This document shows, in pieces, positions 37,218 through 45,037 of a DNA stretch of 63,356 nt; positions within the stretch are counted from its first letter, which is position 1, and each line of letters opens with the position of its first letter. Made by a program: the position numbers and the translations under genes. The stretch comes from an uncultured Saprospiraceae bacterium (GTDB taxonomy: Bacteria; Bacteroidota; Bacteroidia; Chitinophagales; Saprospiraceae), in contig CALGAW010000010.1 in NCBI GenBank assembly GCA_937959115.1, forward strand, positions 1-63,356, in the 5' to 3' direction. The notes under the pieces were generated by a model. That model saw nothing but the letters and a program-made list of their open reading frames with translations. It searched no databases and had not been told where the DNA came from.

Positions 37218-37577
37218 TTATTTCTTGAAAATTGCAACGATAAACAGGATTAATCCTGAAAGCACAACAACTGGTGCCAGTGTGATTCTTCTAAAACTGT
37301 AGATAATCCCTTCGTCCCAGACATCTGGGTTTGGCATACTTCCTCCCGACATTAGCATAAAACCAACTAAGATTAGGAGCAAGCTTAATCCCATTAGCAT
37401 ATAGTTTTGCTTTTCAAAAAGCATTTCCTGATCTTGGTGTCGGACCCCTACTTTCCCTTTCGAGAATCTAGACTGAGTAGGCTTTACGGTTCTTTTTTCC
37501 GCATTCGGTGTACTCACTACTTTTTTCTTAGTCGTTTTTACCGTTTTCTTCTTGTTTGATGTTTCTTTCTTACTCAT
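37218..37577 (-). CDS. DUF3098 membrane protein
   Basis: A 119-residue product: a basic, lysine-rich N-terminus of about 50 residues, then two transmembrane helices separated by GGSMPNPDVWDEGIIYSFRR, the DUF3098 hallmark. In many Bacteroidota this gene follows ftsX and precedes uppP. Here ftsX is absent and pruA lies upstream. The function is unknown, but context suggests envelope or division work. Confidence 0.85.
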   Translation of the reverse strand: MSKKETSNKKKTVKTTKKKVVSTPNAEKRTVKPTQSRFSKGKVGVRHQDQEMLFEKQNYMLMGLSLLLILVGFMLMSGGSMPNPDVWDEGIIYSFRRITLAPVVVLSGLILFIVAIFKK

Positions 37578-37778
37578 AATATCATAGTCGAATAACGCGA
37601 AAATACAACAATTATTGTTACAGAAGTAAGATCAAAAGATAAATAATTGTTAATTCTTAATAGATAACCTATTTTGAGGATTGGCGAATCTTACTATCGT
37701 TTTAATTACGTTAAAAGATAGACCTTTTTACTAATTATTTGATGCGTGTTAATCATTGTTTTTTACGAGGTAACCTGA

Positions 37779-37799
37779 GTCTTTATTTAGAATAAAGAC
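37779..37799. other. Perfect 9-bp stem-loop downstream of pruA
   Basis: GTCTTTATT and AATAAAGAC flank a TAG loop. No T-run follows on the minus strand, so it may stabilise the pruA 3' end rather than act as a standard terminator. Confidence 0.45.
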
Positions 37800-37833
37800 C
37801 CAAGTATTCGATAAAATTCAAACGCTGTTCTGC

Positions 37834-39465
37834 TTAATCTTCCAACATAAACGGATATCGGAAATCAGTAGCGGGAACAAATGTCTCCTTGATTGTTCTA
37901 GGAGATATCCAGCGATACAGATTCAATACAGATCCCGCTTTGTCATTGGTTCCAGAGGCTCTAGCTCCACCAAACGGTTGCTGACCAACCACGGCGCCTG
38001 TTGGCTTATCATTGATATAGAAGTTACCAGCAGAGTTTCGAAGTCTGTGGGCCGCTGCAACAATGACATCTCTGTCTTTTGCAAATAAGGCTCCTGTCAA
38101 CGCATAAGGCGATGTCGTGTCTAATAGATCAAGCGTTTCATCGAACTTCTTATCTTCATAAACGTAAATCGTAAGGACTGGACCAAAAATCTCTTCACAC
38201 ATAGAAGCATAATTCGGTTTCTTAGCAAGTATGACTGTCGGTTCTATGAAATAGCCCTTCGACTTATCGTAGGTACCACCGATTACTACTTGAGCGTCCT
38301 TCGACTTCTTAGCACTAGCAATGTAGGAGCTAATCTTATCAAAGGCCCGTTCATCGATGACTGCATTCACGAAATTGGTAAAATCTTCTGGTGTACCTGT
38401 TGAGATAGATCCAAGATCTGCCTTCAAGCCTTTTTCGACCTCTTTCCACATTGATTTTGGGATATATGCTCTAGAGGCAGCAGAACACTTTTGCCCTTGA
38501 AATTCAAAGGCTCCACGAGTCAATGCAGTGATAACTTCTTCTGCGTTAGCGGAAGGATGCACCATCACGAAATCTTTACCACCTGTTTCCCCAACGATTC
38601 TTGGATAGGTCTTGTATTTATGAATGTTATTGCCAATTGTCTTCCACATGTACTGGAAGGTTTGCGTACTTCCAGTAAAGTGTAGCCCTGCAAAATCGGG
38701 ATGTTCGAAAACAATGTCACCAGCCACTGGGCCATCTGTATAAATCAGATTGATCACACCCGCTGGTAAACCCGCTTCACGGAACAAATCCATGATCACA
38801 TGTGCTGAGTAGATTTGCGTCTCTGCTGGCTTCCAGACTACTGTATTCCCCATGATTGCAGGTGCAACACACAAGTTTGCAGCAATTGAAGTAAAGTTGA
38901 ACGGAGAAACTGCAAACACAAATCCTTCTAGAGGTCGGTAGTCCATGCGGTTCCAAAGACCAGGATTACTATCTGGTTGATCCGTATAAATATCAGTCAT
39001 GAATTGCGCATTAAACCGAAAGAAGTCAATCATTTCGCAAGCGGCATCGATTTCTGCTTGGTACACATTTTTTGATTGTCCAAGCATAGTAGCAGCATTC
39101 ATTCTTGCTCGGAAGGGACCTGCTAGCAAGTCTGCAGCTTTCAAAAAGATAGCTGCTCTATCATTCCAAGGCATGTTTGCCCAGCTGTCTTTAGCTTTAA
39201 GAGCAGCATTAATCGCATCTTTCACGTGTTTGGAAGTTCCTTTTGAATACGTACCAAGCAAATGATCCTTCTCGTGCGGAGGATAGATTTTGATTTGCTC
39301 TTTCGTATTGACCTCCTTACCACCAATAAACATAGGGATTTTAATCTTTTCTCCCTTCATTTCCTTTAGTTTAGCTTTGATCTCAGCCCTTTCCGAACTT
39401 CCGGGAGCATAGCTTTGTACGGGTTCGTTAAATGCGATTGGTGTTTGAAAGTATGCGTTTGCCAT
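37834..39465 (-). CDS. pruA: L-glutamate gamma-semialdehyde dehydrogenase (P5C dehydrogenase)
   Basis: A 543-residue aldehyde dehydrogenase with the P5CDH-type signatures GETGGKDFVMVHPSA (catalytic Glu region), FEFQGQKCSAASRAYIP (catalytic Cys) and EEIFGPVLTIYVY. The C-terminus (YINDKPTGAVVGQQPFGGARASGTNDKAG) is the group-4 P5CDH ending. It oxidises glutamate semialdehyde to glutamate with NAD+ in proline catabolism. The proline dehydrogenase domain is not fused, so a separate putB-like gene should lie elsewhere. It has its own promoter. Confidence 0.95.
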   Translation of the reverse strand: MANAYFQTPIAFNEPVQSYAPGSSERAEIKAKLKEMKGEKIKIPMFIGGKEVNTKEQIKIYPPHEKDHLLGTYSKGTSKHVKDAINAALKAKDSWANMPWNDRAAIFLKAADLLAGPFRARMNAATMLGQSKNVYQAEIDAACEMIDFFRFNAQFMTDIYTDQPDSNPGLWNRMDYRPLEGFVFAVSPFNFTSIAANLCVAPAIMGNTVVWKPAETQIYSAHVIMDLFREAGLPAGVINLIYTDGPVAGDIVFEHPDFAGLHFTGSTQTFQYMWKTIGNNIHKYKTYPRIVGETGGKDFVMVHPSANAEEVITALTRGAFEFQGQKCSAASRAYIPKSMWKEVEKGLKADLGSISTGTPEDFTNFVNAVIDERAFDKISSYIASAKKSKDAQVVIGGTYDKSKGYFIEPTVILAKKPNYASMCEEIFGPVLTIYVYEDKKFDETLDLLDTTSPYALTGALFAKDRDVIVAAAHRLRNSAGNFYINDKPTGAVVGQQPFGGARASGTNDKAGSVLNLYRWISPRTIKETFVPATDFRYPFMLED

Positions 39466-39481
39466 GTGTTTCTTTTTTTTG

Positions 39482-39489
39482 CAAATATA
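39482..39489 (-). promoter_or_regulatory. -7 promoter element for pruA
   Basis: TATATTTG on the minus strand, 16 bases upstream of the ATG, predicts a very short leader. Confidence 0.55.
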
Positions 39490-39512
39490 GTGATTTCTAA
39501 ATATTCTTTTGT

Positions 39513-39989
39513 TTATTCCTTAAAACTGTAATCCAGATTGATCCCTTCTGGGATAAAGGGAGTTGCATCTCCCCCACCCTTGATGATTTCTCTAACAATG
39601 GTAGAGCTGATATGTGAGTAAGCAGGTTCACTAATCAGAAAGACAGTTTCAATGCCTTCTCCTACAATATTGTTTAGCTGAGAGATGGTTTTCTCATAAT
39701 CAAAATCAGAGGCGTTTCTTAGTCCTCGTATCAGATAGTTGGCGTTTACTCTTTTGCAAAAGTGGGCGGTCAGTTTTTCAAAGTGCTGAACTTCTATTTT
39801 TGGTTCGTCTTTGAAGGTGTCTCTAATCCAGTCAAGTCGTTGCTCAAGAGGAAAGAGGTATTTCTTTTGAGAATTGACTCCAATACCAATAATGATCTTA
39901 TCAAACAATGGGATAAAGCGTTCTATCAATTTTTGATGTCCTATTGTGAATGGGTCAAAGGAGCCTGGGAATACTGCAATCTTTTCCAT
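39513..39989 (-). CDS. coaD: Pantetheine-phosphate adenylyltransferase (CoaD)
   Basis: A 158-residue protein with the nucleotidyltransferase motif FPGSFDPFTIGH at the N-terminus and ISSTIVREIIKGGG near the C-terminus. RGLRNASDFDYE is the CoaD substrate motif. It adenylates 4'-phosphopantetheine in CoA synthesis. It begins 6 bases after the rsmD stop, in an apparent operon of four leftward genes. Confidence 0.95.
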   Translation of the reverse strand: MEKIAVFPGSFDPFTIGHQKLIERFIPLFDKIIIGIGVNSQKKYLFPLEQRLDWIRDTFKDEPKIEVQHFEKLTAHFCKRVNANYLIRGLRNASDFDYEKTISQLNNIVGEGIETVFLISEPAYSHISSTIVREIIKGGGDATPFIPEGINLDYSFKE

Positions 39990-39995
39990 GTCTTC

Positions 39996-40541
39996 TTAAT
40001 TTTCTAGCGTAAAAATACTAAAAATGGTTTGCCCATAATTCCTTGAAAAATTGAAATTTGGGTGCTTTTCATAATTATGATTTGGATTGTGTTCCATCAC
40101 AAACCAGCCATCTTCGTTGAGGAGGTTATTTTTTATAATTAGATCGGGAATTAAATCCATCGTTTTCAAACCATACGGAGGACCAGCAAAGATATAATCG
40201 TATGTTTTATTTGTTTGTTCAATGAATTTAAAAACATCCGTTTTAACTATTTTAATGCAATCTTCAATGTCTAATTCTTTAGCAGTTTTCTTTACAAACT
40301 GGATACATCCATAAAATTTATCTACACAAGTTACATCAGTAACACCTCTTGAGATGAATTCATAGGAATGGTTTCCTGTTCCGCAAAACAAATCTAAGAC
40401 TTTGAGTTCTTCAAAATCAAAGTTATTGTTTATGATATTGAATAATGCTTCTTTGGATACATCTGTAGTTGGACGAGTCGGCCAGTTTTTTGCTGGTGGT
40501 TTAAATCGTCTTCCTCCAAATTTTCCACTTATTATTCGCAT
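39996..40541 (-). CDS. rsmD: 16S rRNA (guanine(966)-N(2))-methyltransferase RsmD-like
   Basis: A 181-residue protein with the RsmD start (MRIISGKFGGRRFKPP, then TRPTTDVSKEALFNI) and SAM motif I DLFCGTGNHSYEFISRG. Motif IV reads AGPPYGL, with Gly120 (codon GGT) where the family normally has the Asp or Asn of (D/N)PP(Y/F). That residue positions the target amino group, so this is either a lineage variant or a weakened enzyme. It overlaps the DUF3822 gene by 10 bases. Confidence 0.88.
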   Translation of the reverse strand: MRIISGKFGGRRFKPPAKNWPTRPTTDVSKEALFNIINNNFDFEELKVLDLFCGTGNHSYEFISRGVTDVTCVDKFYGCIQFVKKTAKELDIEDCIKIVKTDVFKFIEQTNKTYDYIFAGPPYGLKTMDLIPDLIIKNNLLNEDGWFVMEHNPNHNYEKHPNFNFSRNYGQTIFSIFTLEN

Positions 40542-41386
40542 AATGTTAAACTAAAAAGATCGATGAAGTAGTGATCTGGAGTATTTAAGAATTGATTTGG
40601 CCATTTCATATACACTGGTCTGTCCATAAATTCTATCTTAGAATAGTACTTGCCTAGTAAACTTACAATTTGAGAGCTTTTTGCCATTTCACCTCCAAGG
40701 TGGATTGTGGTAGTTGATTTTTCTAACCCCAACTGATTGAAGATTAACATGACAAAATATAGATAATCTTTTGTTGATTTAAACTCATAGCTGTTCACCA
40801 TGATTAATTCACCATCTGTGAATACAAAAACAGACATGGTGTAGGCAATCGTGTTAATGAAGATATTGGTTCCACCCTTAGAACCATTTAGCTGACTTAG
40901 ATAATTAAGCAGTGCAGTATTGAGATGAATCAACGTTGCTTGAGGATAATAAGTAAGCAAATGATTAACAATCTCTTTGTTCAATTCATATACGTGATGG
41001 GTTTTTAATTCTGGAATTGAATCTGCTTGAATAAGGCTAGGATTGTTTCCATACAATACTGTTCTGAAGTAACCTTCTAAATTCTTTTCATCAAAATAGT
41101 CGGTGGGAACAAGCGTTGTATTTTTGTCAAATTGAGCGACAACAACTTTAGCATAAATCAAGGTTAAACGCTCATCCTCCTCAATTGTTTGTTTGATATT
41201 TTTCTTTTGTTCTATGTAGTTATCTTTGCTTTCAAACAGCTTTGATTTTAGAACAAGTAGATTATTTTCAGCATCTGTAATAGAATAAATAAACCTGTCT
41301 AATCCAACTAGAATAGACAGGTTGTAGGACGATGAATTCGCATTAGAATACGAACGATCGATAATATCATATTTTTCTATTCCCAA
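40532..41386 (-). CDS. DUF3822 family protein
   Basis: A 284-residue protein with the layout of the Bacteroidota-specific DUF3822 family: an SYNLSILVGLDRFIYSITD beta-hairpin start, an inner domain, and HLGGEMAKSSQIVSLLGKYY near the end. The pattern of two alternating beta/alpha lobes recalls actin-like (ASKHA) folds, but that is inference. It regularly precedes rsmD and coaD. It overlaps both neighbours by 10 bases, so translation is coupled. Confidence 0.75.
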   Translation of the reverse strand: MGIEKYDIIDRSYSNANSSSYNLSILVGLDRFIYSITDAENNLLVLKSKLFESKDNYIEQKKNIKQTIEEDERLTLIYAKVVVAQFDKNTTLVPTDYFDEKNLEGYFRTVLYGNNPSLIQADSIPELKTHHVYELNKEIVNHLLTYYPQATLIHLNTALLNYLSQLNGSKGGTNIFINTIAYTMSVFVFTDGELIMVNSYEFKSTKDYLYFVMLIFNQLGLEKSTTTIHLGGEMAKSSQIVSLLGKYYSKIEFMDRPVYMKWPNQFLNTPDHYFIDLFSLTLCE

Positions 41387-41955
41387 TTTCCAGCCGTTGA
41401 GGGTTTTGCTAGATCTCCGAATTTTCTTACGTTATCAGGATTGTACCGAGTATCGTATCTCGTGTATTTCGCATCTGCAAATTGCCCCATATATTCTCTG
41501 ATTGGAATTTTAACTTCTACTACAGGAACTGTAGTACTCTGGTATTCGATCATTTGAGCAGTCACCTTAAATTCTTTTCCTGACGCAGAATAAGGTACAT
41601 ATCTAAGTGAATCCAAGTTCAGTCCTAACTTCCCAACAGAATCAATTGCAGGAACATAAAACGTTTCTCTTTTAATTTCTGATTTTTCTTCATCAGGATT
41701 ACCAAAAACTCGAACGATTTTAAAGGAATCTGTTTTCAATACTTGAAGTAAGGTATCGAAAGAATGGGCATATTGTCCAGTTATTCCTCTATAAGCTAAT
41801 TGAGCCTTTCGTATATCTTCCAATTTCGAAATGACAGCTGATTCTCTTTTATCCTGTTCAGCCTTGAAGTTAATGGGTTCGTAAATACTGGAAAATAATA
41901 GGTAAAGTAGTCCCAGAATAATTAAACCTAAAACAGTATTGATTATTAATCTCAT
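41377..41955 (-). CDS. Membrane-anchored protein with pilin-like N-terminal helix
   Basis: A 192-residue product with a single N-terminal transmembrane helix, then an amphipathic helix (VISKLEDIRKAQLAYRGITGQYA, in part) and a beta-rich C-terminal domain. The arrangement resembles type II pseudopilins and type IV pilins, but the prepilin peptidase site (G followed by F and E at +5) is not evident. It is the first gene of the rsmD-coaD operon, with a weak -7-like TATAATTG at 41981-41988 (minus). The function is unknown. Confidence 0.6.
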   Translation of the reverse strand: MRLIINTVLGLIILGLLYLLFSSIYEPINFKAEQDKRESAVISKLEDIRKAQLAYRGITGQYAHSFDTLLQVLKTDSFKIVRVFGNPDEEKSEIKRETFYVPAIDSVGKLGLNLDSLRYVPYSASGKEFKVTAQMIEYQSTTVPVVEVKIPIREYMGQFADAKYTRYDTRYNPDNVRKFGDLAKPSTAGNWE

Positions 41956-42139
41956 AGTAACACATTTCTTTAATTATCCGCAATTATAAGATATTTATCT
42001 CAATTGTGATAATAAAAAACTAACGATTATGTATAAAATAGCAGCAGGCAAATCCTTTCATCAACATTTTTGATGTGGATAAAACAGGTTTAACAGATTG
42101 TTTTGCCGTAACATTACAAACGTAAATATCAAGCATTTA

Positions 42140-43237
42140 TTATATCAATTCATAAATTTTCCCTGGTAAACTTTTAACAATCCCCTTAAATTCCAAACCT
42201 AATAGCAAGGAAGAAATCTGTCCAACCGTCATCCGCGTCTCATAACTCAATGCGTCTACCGATTTCTGAACCCCTTCTCTCAATTCACCAGCAATTAGTT
42301 GTTCCTCTTCTGACAACTCAACAAACAATTGCTTCTGAACACCCACATTCGCCGTCTGCTGGCCCCAATTTAAAATATAAGCTACGTCCTCAGCAGACTC
42401 AATTACAGCCGCCTGGTGCGTCTTAATCAAGTAATTGCAACCGACAGACATCTTATCCGTCAATCGACCAGGAAACGCAAAGACATCCTTATGATAATCA
42501 TTGGCCAACTTAGCACTAATAATTGAGCCACCCTGTTTTTTAGTTTCAGCAACGACCAGGGCATCACACATTCCAGCAATGATTTTATTCCGCATTGGAA
42601 AATGTTCACGATTGGGCTCCGTGGTAAAATGAAACTGCGTTAAAATTCCTCCATGTTCCATCATTTTCATTGCTGAGGCTCTGTGTTGTGCCGGATAGAT
42701 CCGCTGCATCCCATGTCCAAGGACGCCAACCGTTTCTAGTCCCAGTTCCAAGCATTTGCGATGGGCAGTAATGTCAATCCCGTACGCCAGTCCACTTACA
42801 ATTAATGGTTGGTATGGCTGTAGTCCATGAACTAATAGTTCACACATCTTTTTCCCGTAAGAAGTCGGTTTTCGGGTACCCACGACTGAAATACTACGTG
42901 CCTGATTTAAATCAGCCGTTCCCTTGTAAAACAGTAAGACTGGGCTATCCTCAAAGTGCCTCAAGCGTTGTGGGTAGTCTGCCTCCAAATAAAACAGTGG
43001 TTGGATCTCAAATTTTTCTAGGAATCTGATTTCCTCTTCCGCTTTACTGAGTACGCTTTGTTTTAAGATCGCACTAGCGGCTGCGGGACCGATTCCTGGT
43101 ATTCTGAGTAGTTCTTTTTTGGATGCGCTGAATACTGCTTTTGCACTTCCGCAATAGCCAATCAGGGTTTTAGCAAGGACGTTGCCGATATTCGGAATTA
43201 GTGTTATCCCAATCCGGTATAATAAGTTATCATTCAT
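42140..43237 (-). CDS. dprA: DNA-processing protein DprA
   Basis: A 365-residue protein. The N-terminal part has helix-hairpin-helix motifs (LLRIPGIGPAAASAIL). The Rossmann domain has SVVGTRKPTSYGKKM, IVSGLAYGIDITAHRKCLE and TVGVLGHGMQRIYP, and the C-terminal ~60 residues form a winged helix. DprA loads RecA on incoming single-stranded DNA during natural transformation. The gene stands alone. Confidence 0.94.
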   Translation of the reverse strand: MNDNLLYRIGITLIPNIGNVLAKTLIGYCGSAKAVFSASKKELLRIPGIGPAAASAILKQSVLSKAEEEIRFLEKFEIQPLFYLEADYPQRLRHFEDSPVLLFYKGTADLNQARSISVVGTRKPTSYGKKMCELLVHGLQPYQPLIVSGLAYGIDITAHRKCLELGLETVGVLGHGMQRIYPAQHRASAMKMMEHGGILTQFHFTTEPNREHFPMRNKIIAGMCDALVVAETKKQGGSIISAKLANDYHKDVFAFPGRLTDKMSVGCNYLIKTHQAAVIESAEDVAYILNWGQQTANVGVQKQLFVELSEEEQLIAGELREGVQKSVDALSYETRMTVGQISSLLLGLEFKGIVKSLPGKIYELI

Positions 43238-43476
43238 TTTAGTTCAATTCAAGTAAATTACAAATCATTCTCTATAGAGTAGAGACATATTTTCAAATAT
43301 TCCACACAAAATTGACCACGAATTTCAAATATTTATTTTTTTAATTAATCTTGATTCGACCAAAATACCACAGAACTATTTAGTAATAAGAACTTTAGAA
43401 AATCAATTCAAATATTGATCTGTAAGGAAGTAATTCTCCGAGATTGTCTGAACGCTTTTAATCAACGAATTATCAT

Positions 43477-43923
43477 TTATTCAAGCAATTTTTTCATGAT
43501 TGGGATTACCATGTCTTTCCAACCGTTTTTAGATTCATTGTACCGCTTTTCACCGTCTTCCACACCAGCAAAATCTCCTTGGATAATTGTTAGAAGGGTT
43601 CCTTGGTCTGTTTCACTAATTTCGTAGGAGAGATTAACATGATTTTCTGGCACATCTGCCATTTCGGCGTTTGGATCAAAGGTAGTAGAGACCACTTTTC
43701 GGTTTTCCTCATATTCTAGTACTTTACCTTTTACGAAAACGACCGTTTCCCCATTTTCTGTTTTCCCTTTCCACTCGACGGGGCTACCAACTTTCCAATC
43801 GGACAATACCTCACATCCGAACATGTATTGCTTGGTCATTTCAGGATTAATTAATAAATCCCAAACCTGTTCTGCCTTTGCATCTAAGAGAACTTCTTCT
43901 TTAATAATCATAGATTCATTCAT
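43477..43923 (-). CDS. SRPBCC family protein (AHSA1-like)
   Basis: A 148-residue START/Bet v1-like protein: VLLDAKAEQVWDLLINPEMTKQYMFG at the N-terminus, then the WKVGSPVEWKG and GKVLEYEENRKVVSTTF strands, and a C-terminal helix (RYNESKNGWKDMVIPIMKKLLE, in part). The family binds hydrophobic ligands or aids Hsp90. It lies 46 bases downstream of the AraC regulator gene and may be its target or partner. Confidence 0.83.
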   Translation of the reverse strand: MNESMIIKEEVLLDAKAEQVWDLLINPEMTKQYMFGCEVLSDWKVGSPVEWKGKTENGETVVFVKGKVLEYEENRKVVSTTFDPNAEMADVPENHVNLSYEISETDQGTLLTIIQGDFAGVEDGEKRYNESKNGWKDMVIPIMKKLLE

Positions 43924-43969
43924 TTTTTAAAGATTTTAATACCGATTAATCTTTCAAATTTGAGGTATT

Positions 43970-44872
43970 TCAATTTCTTTTCGTTGCAGAATCAGGATTA
44001 TTCCTAACACTTTTGGGAGTGACTCCAAATCTCTTCTTAAAGGCATTAGAAAAATGTTGAGGAGAACTATAACCCGTATCATATGCGATTTCTTTAGCCG
44101 TTTTATCTGTTCCAAGTAAAAGGTGTTTAGCTAAGCTCATTCTAGTTTCGTGGATGTATCCAAATATCGTTGTACCAAACAATTCCTTGAATCCTTTCTT
44201 CAATTTATACTCGTTGATTCCGATCAGTTTTGACAACTCCAGAATCGTTGGAGGTTGATCCATTCGAGTTGCTAATAATTCTTTTGCCTCGATTAATTTT
44301 CGTTTATCGTGTTCGGATTTAATATATTGATTAACAGATTGATTTTCATAAAGTTCTGCTTGTAATACAAGTAATTCAATGCTCTTGGATAATAAAAATA
44401 AATTCCTTAGTGCATCATTAAAAGAACAGTTAAGAATATCATTGATTACTTGTTGAATCTTAAAACTGTTTGTTTTCCAATTAGAGGATAAAATTGAGTT
44501 CTCCTTATTGATTACTTTTTCGGTGAATCGCTTGAGAAGATCATTTCCATTCTGACCAATTTCAATAAATGAATCGGTTGTAAAATTGATCCCGAACGTT
44601 TCTATTCGTTTACTTTTGTTTTCTACTTCAATTTCAAGACCATCAGAATACATTATATTATTGTGTGATCCTGCAAGTGAAAAAGAGCTTTTTAATTGTG
44701 AAAATGTAAAATCATAACTTCCTTGTAATCCAAAATGAAGTCTTACAAAATCTGAATCGTTTATTGTTTTTCTCTTGCCAAAGGAATCATATTCTACTAC
44801 ATTATGAGTAATGAAAATTTTATCTAATTCCCAAGACTTTGAAACCTGGTTTGTTATAATCGTTCTATCCAT
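43970..44872 (-). CDS. AraC-family transcriptional regulator
   Basis: A 300-residue protein with two C-terminal helix-turn-helix motifs: LSKLIGINEYKLKKGFKELFG and AKEIAYDTGYSSPQHFSNAF, followed by KRFGVTPKSVRNN. The N-terminal ~190 residues would be the ligand-sensing domain; the RLHFGLQGSYDF-type segment recalls PchR-like regulators that respond to siderophores or metabolites. Cotranscription with the SRPBCC gene is likely. Confidence 0.88.
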   Translation of the reverse strand: MDRTIITNQVSKSWELDKIFITHNVVEYDSFGKRKTINDSDFVRLHFGLQGSYDFTFSQLKSSFSLAGSHNNIMYSDGLEIEVENKSKRIETFGINFTTDSFIEIGQNGNDLLKRFTEKVINKENSILSSNWKTNSFKIQQVINDILNCSFNDALRNLFLLSKSIELLVLQAELYENQSVNQYIKSEHDKRKLIEAKELLATRMDQPPTILELSKLIGINEYKLKKGFKELFGTTIFGYIHETRMSLAKHLLLGTDKTAKEIAYDTGYSSPQHFSNAFKKRFGVTPKSVRNNPDSATKRN

Positions 44873-44979
44873 TTTAAGATCGTCTACAAAACTTAACTAA
44901 GGCGAATTAAGGCTGCAATTTAAACTATTGCAAGTAGAATGTAAACCTACACTTTAGAAATTGCAAGCTCATTGAAAGT

Positions 44980-45007
44980 AAAAAAGGCCGTCTTCGAAAA
45001 GACGGCC
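44980..45007 (-). terminator. Intrinsic terminator of the SprB/TSP3 gene
   Basis: A 9-bp perfect stem (GGCCGTCTT / AAGACGGCC, 4-base loop) is followed on the minus strand by TTTTTT. It lies about 30 bases after the stop codon. Confidence 0.85.
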
Positions 45008-45037
45008 AGTAAATCTATAATTCGATATTAGAAAAAC

